8,201 nt of DNA, taken from NCBI GenBank assembly GCA_004296815.1, contig SCVT01000648.1, positions 1 through 8,201 on the forward strand. Direction: 5' to 3'. Numbering within the stretch: position 1 is the stretch's first letter; the number at the start of each line of letters is the position of its first letter. The translations under genes and the position numbers were made by a program. The DNA is from Reyranella sp. (GTDB lineage Bacteria > Pseudomonadota > Alphaproteobacteria > Reyranellales > Reyranellaceae). A model generated the notes under the pieces. That model saw nothing but the letters and a program-made list of their open reading frames with translations, searched no databases and was not told the DNA's origin. Shown here one piece after another: positions 1 to 6,005 of this stretch.

Positions 1-442
1 GATGACGTTGGGCGTCTTCGCCACCATCCTGATGATGAAGCGGCGGGACGTCATGCTGGAGGACATCTCTGACCTCGCCGGACTGGCGCGCAACCAGCCG
101 TTGATGGCTTTCGCCCTGCTGATCTTCATGTTCTCGCTGGCCGGCATCCCGCCGCTCGCGGGCTTCTGGGGCAAGCTCTATATCTTCATCGCCGCGGTCG
201 AGGCGAAGCTCTACATCCCGGCCGTGCTGGGCGTGCTGGCGTCGGTCGTGGCGTCCTACTACTACCTGCGCATCGTCAAGGTGATGTACTTCGACGAGCC
301 GGCCGAGGCGATCGACCGGCCGGTTTTCGGCGTCAACCGCGCCGTGGCGCTGGTGGCGGCCTTCCTGGTTGCCGTGTTCTCGCTAATGCCGCAGCCGCTC
401 AGCGTCGTCGCCGCCGCCGCCGCCAAGGGCCTCTTCCCGTGA
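1..442 (+). CDS. nuoN: NADH-quinone oxidoreductase subunit N, C-terminal part (5' end outside window)
   Basis: This is the last ~146 residues of an antiporter-like membrane subunit of respiratory complex I, which couples NADH oxidation by quinone to proton pumping across the inner membrane. The reading frame is already open at the window edge, so the start lies upstream; the first full codon is at position 2. The hallmark stretch FSLAGIPPLAGFWGK lies about 45 residues into the fragment, inside a hydrophobic helix. Two more hydrophobic segments follow, one around the YIPAVLGVLASVVASYYYLR stretch and one near the C-terminus (VALVAAFLVAVFSLMP). NuoN is preferred over NuoL or NuoM because it is normally the last nuo gene, is shorter at its C-terminus, and here directly precedes birA, as is common in alphaproteobacteria. 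The C-terminal coding sequence contains five consecutive GCC codons (410–424). The stop codon overlaps the birA start. Confidence 0.93.
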   Translation, partial: MTLGVFATILMMKRRDVMLEDISDLAGLARNQPLMAFALLIFMFSLAGIPPLAGFWGKLYIFIAAVEAKLYIPAVLGVLASVVASYYYLRIVKVMYFDEPAEAIDRPVFGVNRAVALVAAFLVAVFSLMPQPLSVVAAAAAKGLFP

Positions 443-1173
443 CGCACGCACCCGTCCTGCCGGACGGGTGGACGCTGGTCGCTCTCGACAGCGTCGGCAG
501 CACCAACGACGAAGCCGCGCGGCTGGCCGATGGCGGCGCCGCCGAAGGCACGGTCGTCTGGGCACGCGAGCAGGTGGGTGGCCGCGGCCGCCGCGGTCGC
601 AGCTGGGCGTCGCCGGTGGGCAATCTCTACAGCTCGACCATCCTTCGCCCCGAGTGCGCCGCTCCGCGCGCGGCGGAGCTGGGGTTCGTAGCGGCCCTCG
701 CCGTCGGAGATCTCGTACCGGCCGGCCGGGCGGTGCGCCTCAAATGGCCCAACGACGTGCTGGTGGACGGCGGCAAGGTCGCGGGCATCCTGCTCGAAAG
801 TGCTATCGGCCAGGACGGCCGCGTCGAGCATGTCGTGGCCGGCATCGGCGTGAACGTGACCTTCGCCCCGCAGCTTCCCGAGATGCGCTATCCCGGCGCG
901 AAGCTCGGCGGCACGGTGGAGGTCGCCCTTGAAGGGCTGACGCGGGCGCTCGCGACGCGCCTCGCGGAGTGGCGCAGGGACGGCTTCGAGGTCATCCGGG
1001 AGGCCTGGCTTGCCAAGGCGGGGCCCCTCGGGGCGGACGTCGACGTGCGCCTCGGCGAGGAGCTGGTGCGCGGGCGTTTCGCGGGTCTCGACCGCGAAGG
1101 CGCGCTGCTGCTGGAAACGCCGACCGGTCCGCGCAAGATCGTGTCGGGTGAGTTGCTGGGCCGGGCGGCCTGA
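439..1173 (+). CDS. birA: Biotin--[acetyl-CoA-carboxylase] ligase (monofunctional, group I)
   Basis: This enzyme activates biotin with ATP to biotinyl-AMP and transfers it to the lysine of biotin carboxyl carrier domains, for example in acetyl-CoA and propionyl-CoA carboxylases. The 244-residue product starts straight into the catalytic domain: an SVGSTNDEA motif at about 18–26, the biotin/ATP loop GRGRRGRSWASPVGNLY (about 48–64), and KWPNDVLVDGGKVAGILLE (102–120) with the catalytic lysine region. A GIGVNV strand follows, then a small C-terminal beta domain from about residue 195. No N-terminal helix-turn-helix is present, so it should not be a BirA-type biotin operon repressor. The start is a GTG whose last two bases belong to the nuoN TGA (GTGA overlap), with only a weak AAGGG at 425–429 as ribosome site; this suggests translational coupling to nuoN. 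An internal start cannot be excluded, but it would remove the conserved STN motif. Confidence 0.95.
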   Translation: MTHAPVLPDGWTLVALDSVGSTNDEAARLADGGAAEGTVVWAREQVGGRGRRGRSWASPVGNLYSSTILRPECAAPRAAELGFVAALAVGDLVPAGRAVRLKWPNDVLVDGGKVAGILLESAIGQDGRVEHVVAGIGVNVTFAPQLPEMRYPGAKLGGTVEVALEGLTRALATRLAEWRRDGFEVIREAWLAKAGPLGADVDVRLGEELVRGRFAGLDREGALLLETPTGPRKIVSGELLGRAA

Positions 1174-1185
1174 GGAGATCGAGTG

Positions 1186-1956
1186 ATGCTGCTGGCCATC
1201 GACGTGGGCAACACCAACTCCAAGTTCGCCGTGTTCGACGGTGACAAGCTCGTGTCGCAGTTCCGCCTGCGCACCGAACCCAAGCGTACCGCCGACGAAT
1301 ACGCGGCCTGGCTGACGCAGCTCATGCAGCTTCAGGGCTTCGATCCAGGCAGCATCAAGGGCGCGATCCTGGCGAGCGTCGTGCCGGCCGTGAACCTGCA
1401 TCTGCGGCGCCTGTGCGAGACCTACTTCAAGACCAAGCTGTTGATCGTCGGAGAACCCGACGTCGACCTCGGCATCAAGGTGCTGATCGATCGCCCGCAG
1501 GATGCCGGCGCCGACCGGCTGGTCGGCGTGATCGCAGCTTACAAGCGCCACGGCGGGCCGCTGATCAGCATCGATTTCGGCAGTGCAACCACCTTCGACC
1601 TGATCGACAAGGACGGCAACTTCATCGGCGGTGTGCTGGCGCCAGGCGTCGAGCTCACGATCGAGTCGTTCTACCTGATGACGGCGCGCCTGCCGCGCAT
1701 CCGGGTCGAGAAGCCGGCGAACGTGATCGGCAAGGCGACGGTCCCGGCTATGCAGTCGGGCATCTTCTGGGGCTATGTCGGCCTGATCGAGAGCCTGATC
1801 AAGCGCATCCGGGCCGAGTACGGCGAGCCGATGAAAGTCGTGGCAACCGGAGGGCTCGCGACGGTCTTCAAGGACGAGATCGGCCTGTTCGACGCGATTG
1901 AGCCCGACCTGATGTCGCTGGGGTTGCTGGAGATCTGGCGGCGCAACCGCCGATGA
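1186..1956 (+). CDS. coaX: Type III pantothenate kinase
   Basis: CoaX phosphorylates pantothenate to 4'-phosphopantothenate, the first committed step of coenzyme A synthesis, and is the CoA-feedback-insensitive type found in many bacteria that lack CoaA. The 256-residue protein has the ASKHA-fold signatures. These are the N-terminal phosphate loop DVGNTNSKFAVFDG (6–19), the GADR motif (108–111) that contributes the catalytic aspartate and substrate contacts, and DFGSATTFD (130–138). GGVLAPGVEL comes next, and a late ATGG loop lies near residue 224. The ATG at 1186 is preferred because a strong GAGGAG (1172–1177) sits 8 nt upstream and family members begin MLLAIDVGNT. An in-frame GTG directly before it (1183) would add one methionine and has only 5-nt spacing. 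The Shine-Dalgarno site overlaps the birA stop codon (1171–1173). The stop overlaps the rnj start by 4 nt. Confidence 0.95.
   Translation: MLLAIDVGNTNSKFAVFDGDKLVSQFRLRTEPKRTADEYAAWLTQLMQLQGFDPGSIKGAILASVVPAVNLHLRRLCETYFKTKLLIVGEPDVDLGIKVLIDRPQDAGADRLVGVIAAYKRHGGPLISIDFGSATTFDLIDKDGNFIGGVLAPGVELTIESFYLMTARLPRIRVEKPANVIGKATVPAMQSGIFWGYVGLIESLIKRIRAEYGEPMKVVATGGLATVFKDEIGLFDAIEPDLMSLGLLEIWRRNRR
1937..1951 (+). promoter_or_regulatory. GC hairpin abutting the RNase J start codon
   Basis: GGCGG (1937–1941) and CCGCC (1947–1951) form a perfect 5-bp stem with the 5-nt loop CGCAA. The stem ends one base before the rnj ATG at 1953 and lies wholly inside the last codons of coaX. There is no good Shine-Dalgarno sequence at normal spacing; the nearest GGAG (about 1928–1931) is more than 20 nt away. 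The structure could hide the initiation region until a ribosome translating coaX melts it. The stem is directly visible, but a regulatory role is inference, because short GC stems are common in such GC-rich DNA. Confidence 0.3.
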
Positions 1957-3605
1957 CAGTTCCGTCCAACGACGAGCTGCTGTTTCTCGCCCTGGGAGGG
2001 GCGGGCGAGATCGGCATGAACCTCAACCTCTACGGCCATGCTGGCAAGTGGTTGATGGTCGACCTGGGTATCGGCTTTGCCGACGATTCGATGCCCGGCG
2101 TCGAGGTGATCATGCCCGACCCGGCGTTCATCGTGGAAAGGCGCGATGCGCTGGTCGGCATCGTGCTGACGCACGCGCACGAGGATCACCTGGGCGCCGT
2201 AGCCGACCTCTGGCCACAGCTCAAGGCGCCTGTCTATGCGACGCCATTCTCGGCCTCGGTCCTGCGCCGCAAGCTCCAGGAGGCAGGCCTGCGCGACATG
2301 GTGCCGATCACCGAGATCCCGCTCGGCGGCAGGTTCAGCTTGGCGCCGTTCGAGCTAGAGCTCATCACCATGACGCACTCGATCCTGGAGCCCAACGCGC
2401 TGGCGATCCGGACGAAGTACGGCACCGTGTTCCATACGGGGGACTGGAAGATCGATCCGGAGCCGCTGCTGGGTGATCTCACGGACGAGGCCATGCTGAA
2501 GCGGATCGGCGACGAGGGCGCTCTCGCCATGGTCTGCGACAGCACCAACGTCTTCGTCGAAGGCGAGGCGGGCTCCGAAGCGACCGTGCGGGCCAACCTC
2601 GGGAAGCTGGTGCGCGGCCGCAAGGGGCGCGTGGCCGTGACCTGTTTCGCCTCCAACCTCGCGCGCGTCGAGAGCATCGCCCTGGCCGCGGTGGCGGCCG
2701 GGCGGCATCCCGTGCTTTCCGGCCGGGCCCTTCAACGGATGGTCGAGTCCGCGCAGGAGTGTGGCTATCTCCTCGACTTCCCCGAATGCGTGCCCGAGCA
2801 GCAGGCGGGCTTTCTGCCGCGCGACAAGGTCCTGTTCATCTGCACTGGCAGCCAGGGCGAGCCGCGGGCCTCGATGGCCAAGCTCGCCAACAACGAGCAC
2901 CGCGATCTTGTGCTGGAAGCGGGGGACACCGCGATCTTCTCCTCGCGGGTGATTCCCGGCAACGAGCGCTCGGTGGGGCGCCTGCAGAATGCGCTGATGG
3001 CGCATGGCGTGGACGTGATTACCGACCGCGAGGCCGACATCCACGTCTCGGGCCATCCGGCGCGCGACGAGCTGATTCGGGTCTACCAATGGGTGCGCCC
3101 CAAGATCGCCCTGCCGGTTCACGGCGAGGTTCGTCACATGGTCGAGCACGCAGCACTGGCGAGGGCCTGCCAGGTGCCGGAGACCATCGTGGCGCCGAAC
3201 GGCACGCTGGTGCGCCTGGCCCCCGGCCCGGCGGAGATCATCGACAACGTTCCCTCCGGCCGGCTTGCCCGCGATGGCGACGGCCTCGTGCCGCTCGATG
3301 GCGATTCCTTGCGCGAACGGCGCAAGCTCCTGTGGAATGGCGCCGCGGCGGCGACGATCGTGCTCGACGGACGCGGCAAGGCGGTTGCGACACCGAAGGT
3401 ATCCCTGCGCGGGATCGAGGACGGCGAGGGCGAACTGGCCGAGGCGATCGTGGCGGGCCTGACGGAGATGCTGGCTGATCTCAGCGCCTCGGAACGGAAG
3501 GACGACGCCAGGATCGAGGAGGCGGCTCGGCAGGCGGTGCGGCGCGTCGTGCGCGCGCACCTCGGCAAGAAGCCGTTGACGGACGTGCACATCGTCCGCA
3601 TCTAG
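1953..3605 (+). CDS. rnj: Ribonuclease J (metallo-beta-lactamase / beta-CASP)
   Basis: RNase J is a zinc-dependent 5'-to-3' exoribonuclease and endonuclease that takes part in rRNA maturation and mRNA decay. The 550-residue length fits the family. Visible motifs are GGAGEIGMN (15–23), the metal-binding HAHEDH (74–79), an MTHS strand near 144, HTGDW (161–165) with a further metal ligand, and CDSTNVF (195–201) at the entry to the beta-CASP domain. CTGSQGEPRASM and SSRVIPGNE follow. The terminal motifs are HVSGH (364–368) and PVHGE (His390), then a linker and a C-terminal domain from about 450 to 550. The ATG overlaps the coaX stop as ATGA, and no clear Shine-Dalgarno sequence precedes it. A GC-only hairpin (1937–1951) ends one base before the ATG, so expression probably depends on ribosomes finishing coaX. 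Alphaproteobacteria commonly carry this enzyme, unlike E. coli. The single-gene name rnj is used because J1/J2 subtyping is not meaningful here. Confidence 0.95.
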   Translation: MTVPSNDELLFLALGGAGEIGMNLNLYGHAGKWLMVDLGIGFADDSMPGVEVIMPDPAFIVERRDALVGIVLTHAHEDHLGAVADLWPQLKAPVYATPFSASVLRRKLQEAGLRDMVPITEIPLGGRFSLAPFELELITMTHSILEPNALAIRTKYGTVFHTGDWKIDPEPLLGDLTDEAMLKRIGDEGALAMVCDSTNVFVEGEAGSEATVRANLGKLVRGRKGRVAVTCFASNLARVESIALAAVAAGRHPVLSGRALQRMVESAQECGYLLDFPECVPEQQAGFLPRDKVLFICTGSQGEPRASMAKLANNEHRDLVLEAGDTAIFSSRVIPGNERSVGRLQNALMAHGVDVITDREADIHVSGHPARDELIRVYQWVRPKIALPVHGEVRHMVEHAALARACQVPETIVAPNGTLVRLAPGPAEIIDNVPSGRLARDGDGLVPLDGDSLRERRKLLWNGAAAATIVLDGRGKAVATPKVSLRGIEDGEGELAEAIVAGLTEMLADLSASERKDDARIEEAARQAVRRVVRAHLGKKPLTDVHIVRI

Positions 3606-3627
3606 AAACGAGCCCGTGGAGAGACCG

Positions 3628-4032
3628 ATGATCGGACGCCTGAACCACATCGCCATTGCCGTGCCGGACCTCGAGAAGGCCTCGGAACTCTATCGCACTG
3701 TGATGGGCGCCAAGGTGAGCGCGCCCAAGGCGCAGCCGGCCCATGGCGTCACCGTGGTGTTCGTCGAGCTGCCGAACACCAAGATCGAGCTGCTGCACCC
3801 GCTCGGCGAGAAGTCGCCCATCGCCAACTTCCTGTCGCGCAACGCCGACGGCGGTATCCATCACGTCTGCTACGAGGTCGAGGATATCTACGCCGCCCGC
3901 GACAAGCTCAAGGCCGGCGGCGCGCGGGTGCTAGGCGACGGCGAGCCCAAGATCGGCGCCCACGACAAGCCCGTGCTGTTCCTGCACCCGAAGGACTTCA
4001 CCGGCACGCTGATCGAGCTCGAGCAGGTCTAG
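3628..4032 (+). CDS. mce: Methylmalonyl-CoA epimerase
   Basis: This enzyme interconverts (2S)- and (2R)-methylmalonyl-CoA, linking propionyl-CoA carboxylase to the B12-dependent mutase and so feeding propionyl-CoA carbon to succinyl-CoA. The product is 134 residues of the glyoxalase/VOC fold with two beta-alpha-beta-beta-beta modules. Likely metal ligands are His7 in LNHIAIAVPDL, Glu54 in TKIELLHPLGE, His78 or His79 in GGIHHVCYEV, and Glu130 in GTLIELEQV. The ATG at 3628 is chosen because GGAGAG (3618–3623) sits at proper spacing and homologues begin at this MIGRLNH-like sequence. An in-frame GTG at 3616 would add four residues, but it overlaps the ribosome site. The gene lies 22 nt after rnj. 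With birA (biotinylation of propionyl-CoA carboxylase) and coaX it fits an acyl-CoA theme. The mutase and carboxylase genes are not in the window. Confidence 0.93.
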   Translation: MIGRLNHIAIAVPDLEKASELYRTVMGAKVSAPKAQPAHGVTVVFVELPNTKIELLHPLGEKSPIANFLSRNADGGIHHVCYEVEDIYAARDKLKAGGARVLGDGEPKIGAHDKPVLFLHPKDFTGTLIELEQV

Positions 4033-4043
4033 GAGGGCTCGCC

Positions 4044-4289
4044 ATGAGCTGGGCCACCGGCGTCATGGTCTATCTGGTGATCTGGTGGACCGTGCTGTTC
4101 TGCGTCCTGCCGCTCGGCGTCCGCCGGGTCGAGAACCCCGGCAAGGGCGAGGAGCGGGGTGCTCCGGAGCGGCCTGAGCTTTTGCGCAAGGCCGTGATCA
4201 CGACCATCGTCGCGGCAGTGCTCTGGGTGGGCTTTTTTTGGCTCCACCAGGCCGATGTCTTCAGTTTCCGGCGGCTCGAAGGAAGTTAA
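4044..4289 (+). CDS. DUF1467 family two-helix membrane protein
   Basis: This is an 81-residue protein of unknown function, recognised as the DUF1467 family mainly from its layout and its position next to mce in alphaproteobacteria. It has two hydrophobic segments: about residues 4–25 (MVYLVIWWTVLFCVLPLGV) and about 50–68 (VITTIVAAVLWVGFFWLH). A charged loop joins them, beginning with RRVENPGKGEE. It probably sits in the inner membrane as a hairpin; the first helix lacks a clear signal peptidase site. A strong AGGAGG (4031–4036), which overlaps the mce stop codon, lies 7 nt before the ATG, so it is very likely co-expressed with mce. Oddly for this GC-rich window, codons 64–65 are both TTT, creating a run of seven T (4233–4239). 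It is the last gene of the forward train. I cannot assign a biochemical role. Confidence 0.85.
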   Translation: MSWATGVMVYLVIWWTVLFCVLPLGVRRVENPGKGEERGAPERPELLRKAVITTIVAAVLWVGFFWLHQADVFSFRRLEGS

Positions 4290-4290
4290 T

Positions 4291-4308
4291 GCAATCTATT
4301 AAGATTGC
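4291..4308 (+). terminator. Short AT-rich hairpin after the forward gene train, possible weak terminator
   Basis: GCAATCT (4291–4297) and AGATTGC (4302–4308) form a perfect 7-bp stem with an ATTA loop, starting 2 nt after the DUF1467 stop codon. On the plus strand it is followed only by TTCTTAAG, so the T tract is poor. A competing small hairpin, GCTT-CTT-AAGC (4307–4317), overlaps its 3' arm. Its placement right at the end of the operon supports a termination or 3'-end-stabilising role, but the weak T run means it may not be a true intrinsic terminator. Confidence 0.4.
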
Positions 4309-4326
4309 TTCTTAAGCATTTGAATT

Positions 4327-4357
4327 AAAAAAGAAACGGCGGACCCTTGGTCCGCCG
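4327..4357 (-). terminator. Intrinsic (rho-independent) terminator for minus-strand transcription
   Basis: The arms CGGCGGACC (4337–4345) and GGTCCGCCG (4349–4357) are perfectly complementary, giving a 9-bp GC-rich stem with a 3-nt loop. Read on the minus strand, the stem is followed at once by TTTCTTTTTT (4336 down to 4327), the classic terminator layout. On the plus strand the same stem is preceded by A and followed by CCCTCTACC, so it works only for minus transcripts. It would end transcription from the purine permease gene, whose stop is about 200 nt upstream, or from an independent small RNA in between. Confidence 0.8.
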
Positions 4358-4424
4358 CCCTCTACCCCCGAAACTCGTCATAGGCGGCTTTTGCCGCTCT
4401 CCTCCCTAAAACTCGGGCTGCGCC

Positions 4425-4461
4425 CAAGGCGTAGGCTACTTACCCCGGCACCAACGCCTTG
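4425..4461. repeat. Inverted repeat CAAGGCGT...ACGCCTTG
   Basis: Perfect 8-bp arms at 4425–4432 and 4454–4461 are separated by 21 bases. The left arm overlaps the 3' arm of a smaller GGGC/GCCC hairpin (4415–4425), so the two folds compete. The repeat lies in the non-coding gap and could be an RNA stem on either strand or a protein binding site. Nothing in the sequence decides between these. Confidence 0.45.
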
Positions 4462-4557
4462 CCAAGACCTTTTCTTTCGATCGCCGGCCCTTTGCAGAAC
4501 AATTGTTATGGCGATGGGTCGTTCGTCGACAAACAAATGTCCGCACTGTTTCGCTGA

Positions 4558-5850
4558 TCATCCGATGTACACGTATTTGATCACGAACAGCACAGCGAGA
4601 ATTCCGACGGCCGGATGGATGTCGCGGTAGCGACCGGCTGCCAGTTTGATTCCGGCGTACGAGATGAAGCCGAAGGCGATGCCGTCGGCGATCGAGAAGG
4701 TGAACGGCATGGCGATTGCCGTGATAACCGCCGGCGCCGCTTCGGTGAGGTCGCTCCACTCGATCTCCGTCAGGCCGCGCGCCATGAGGCAGGCGACGTA
4801 GAGAAGGGCCGGCGCCGTTGCGTAGGCCGGAATTGAGCCAGCCAGCGGCGCCACGAAGAGCGCGAGCAGGAAGAGCAAGCCGACCGTCGCGGCCGTAAGG
4901 CCGGTGCGGCCGCCGGCGTTGATGCCCGACGCGCTCTCGATATAGCTCGTTGTGGTCGAGGTACCGACAGCGGCGCCGATCATGGCGGCGGCGCTGTCGG
5001 AGATCAGCGCGCCGCGCAGGCCCGGCACGGTGCCGTCAGGCCGCATGAAGCCGCCGCGATGGGCGAGCGCGATCAGCGTCCCGGTATTGTCGAACAGGTC
5101 GACGAAGAGGAACGCGAAGACGACGGTGACCAGGCCCACCTGGAAAGCGCCAGCCAGATCCATCTGCAGGAAGACGGGCCCGATCGAGGGCGGCACGTCG
5201 AAGATGCCGGCGAACTTCTGATGGCCGGCCAGGATCGAGATCAGGGTCACGACCAGGATGCCGATGATGACGCCGCCCATGACGCGGCGGTACTCCAGCG
5301 CCACGATGATGGCGAAGCCCAAGACCGCCATGACGACCGGCCAGCTCGCGAGCTTGCCGTGCGTAACCAGGGTCGCCGGATGATCGACGACGATGCCGGC
5401 GTTTTTCATGGCGATAAGGGCCAGGAACAAGCCGATGCCCGCAGCGATCGCCATCTTGAGTGAGCGGGGGATCGCGTTGACGATCCATTCGCGGATCGGC
5501 AGGACGCTGATGATCAGGAAGATCACGCCAGAGATGAACACGCAGCCAAGCGCCACCTGCCAGCTATGGCCCATGCCGCCGACGACGCCGAAGGCGAAGT
5601 AGGCATTGAGCCCCATGCCTGGCGCGAGCGCGATCGGGTAGTTGGCGAGGAAAGCCATCAGGAAGCAGCCGATGGCGGCTGCGACACAGGTCGCGGCGAA
5701 CACGGCGCCGAACGGCATGCCTGCCGCCTTCAGGATGTCCGGGTTGACGAAGATGATGTAGGCCATCGTCAGGAAGGTCGTCAGACCCGCGACGAGCTCG
5801 GTCCGTACGGTCGTCTTGTTCTCGCTCAGCTTGAAGATCTGTTCGAGCAT
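4558..5850 (-). CDS. NCS2 family purine permease (AzgA/GhxP/AdeP-like)
   Basis: This is a proton-coupled nucleobase importer of the inner membrane, probably for adenine or for guanine/hypoxanthine; the exact substrate cannot be read from motifs alone. The 430-residue product is hydrophobic throughout, with about 12–14 membrane segments. Family marks are [20 protein letters not shown] (6–25), [10 protein letters not shown] (28–37), [14 protein letters not shown] (74–87), VDLFDNTGT (250–258) and [11 protein letters not shown] (296–306). These fit the AzgA-like branch rather than the UraA/xanthine branch. The start at 5850 is preferred: GGGGGAGAA lies just upstream and homologues begin MLEQ(I/F)F. 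An in-frame upstream ATG at 5901 would add 17 unconserved residues. It is the only minus-strand gene here, divergent from proS and convergent with the DUF1467 end, so it forms its own unit ending at the terminator near 4337. No purine riboswitch is evident in its leader. Confidence 0.9.
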   Translation of the reverse strand: MLEQIFKLSENKTTVRTELVAGLTTFLTMAYIIFVNPDILKAAGMPFGAVFAATCVAAAIGCFLMAFLANYPIALAPGMGLNAYFAFGVVGGMGHSWQVALGCVFISGVIFLIISVLPIREWIVNAIPRSLKMAIAAGIGLFLALIAMKNAGIVVDHPATLVTHGKLASWPVVMAVLGFAIIVALEYRRVMGGVIIGILVVTLISILAGHQKFAGIFDVPPSIGPVFLQMDLAGAFQVGLVTVVFAFLFVDLFDNTGTLIALAHRGGFMRPDGTVPGLRGALISDSAAAMIGAAVGTSTTTSYIESASGINAGGRTGLTAATVGLLFLLALFVAPLAGSIPAYATAPALLYVACLMARGLTEIEWSDLTEAAPAVITAIAMPFTFSIADGIAFGFISYAGIKLAAGRYRDIHPAVGILAVLFVIKYVYIG

Positions 5851-5935
5851 TCGGTTCTCCCCCGGTTGCTGCGCTGAGTGTGCGGGCATACCCCTGTGCA
5901 AAACCAGCGTCGCGACCCGCCTGGAGTGCCTTGGT

Positions 5936-5964
5936 TTGCCTTTGCCCGACCCGTTCCCTACAGT
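5936..5964 (+). promoter_or_regulatory. Putative sigma-70-type promoter of proS
   Basis: TTGCCT (5936–5941) and TACAGT (5959–5964) are separated by exactly 17 nt, each matching 4 of 6 consensus bases; the -10 sits in CCCTACAGTCCGCC, similar to housekeeping promoters of alphaproteobacteria. Transcription would start near 5971, giving a leader of about 35 nt before the proS ATG. It lies in the 155-nt divergent gap with the permease gene (5851–6005). I could not find a convincing minus-strand promoter for the permease in the same gap. Confidence 0.4.
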
Positions 5965-6005
5965 CCGCCGCCACCCCAGACGACCTGCCCGAGGACCCTG
6001 CCAGC

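Larger units (their letters stand above)
4327..4500 (-). ncRNA. Candidate small RNA or long structured 3' UTR
   Basis: This non-coding stretch lies between the permease stop (4558) and the minus-strand terminator. Besides the terminator it has GCGGC-AAAA-GCCGC (4397–4384 read on minus), an 8-bp stem between 4425–4432 and 4454–4461 (CAAGGCGT/ACGCCTTG), and GGGC/GCCC around 4415–4425. A weak minus promoter could be TTGTCG (4532–4527), a 16-nt spacer, then CATAAC (4510–4505), each matching 4 of 6 consensus bases, which would give an RNA of about 170 nt. On the plus strand the region includes CTCCTCCC (4400–4407), an anti-Shine-Dalgarno-like motif. After the 8-bp stem the plus strand also has TTTTCTTT (4470–4477), so a plus-strand RNA is an alternative. 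I matched it to no RNA family from memory (not tmRNA, SRP RNA or RNase P RNA). It may simply be a 3' UTR. Confidence 0.3.

Noticed and set aside
262..1551. 429-codon open frame on the minus strand opposite nuoN, birA and coaX
   Set aside because: It lies entirely antisense to three genes with clear family motifs, and its translation is rich in Arg, Ala, His and Gln with no recognisable domain. Long antisense frames are expected where third positions are almost all G or C.
2355..3656. 433-codon open frame on the minus strand opposite rnj
   Set aside because: It is a mirror of the RNase J frame in GC-rich DNA, with low-complexity composition and no ribosome site or family motif.
4325..4381. 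18-codon minus-strand ORF (MTSFGGRGRRTKGPPFLF) behind a GGGAGGAGAG sequence
   Set aside because: The ribosome-like sequence is separated from the ATG by a 14-nt hairpin, and the ORF runs through the terminator stem and T tract, so it is unlikely to be translated. I would reconsider it only if it were conserved in relatives.
4327..4500. Known housekeeping RNA (tmRNA, SRP RNA, RNase P RNA or 6S RNA)
   Set aside because: I looked for the conserved cores of the first three and did not see them. I cannot recall the alphaproteobacterial 6S consensus well enough to call it, and the ends do not form an obvious long closing stem.
4391..4630. 79-codon plus-strand ORF across the intergenic region into the permease end
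   Set aside because: It has no ribosome site, its composition looks random, and it overlaps the permease 3' end on the other strand.
5878..5900. TGTGC repeated at 5879–5883 and 5895–5899 as a possible operator
   Set aside because: Two 5-mers in GC-rich DNA are not significant, and the arms do not form a clean palindrome.
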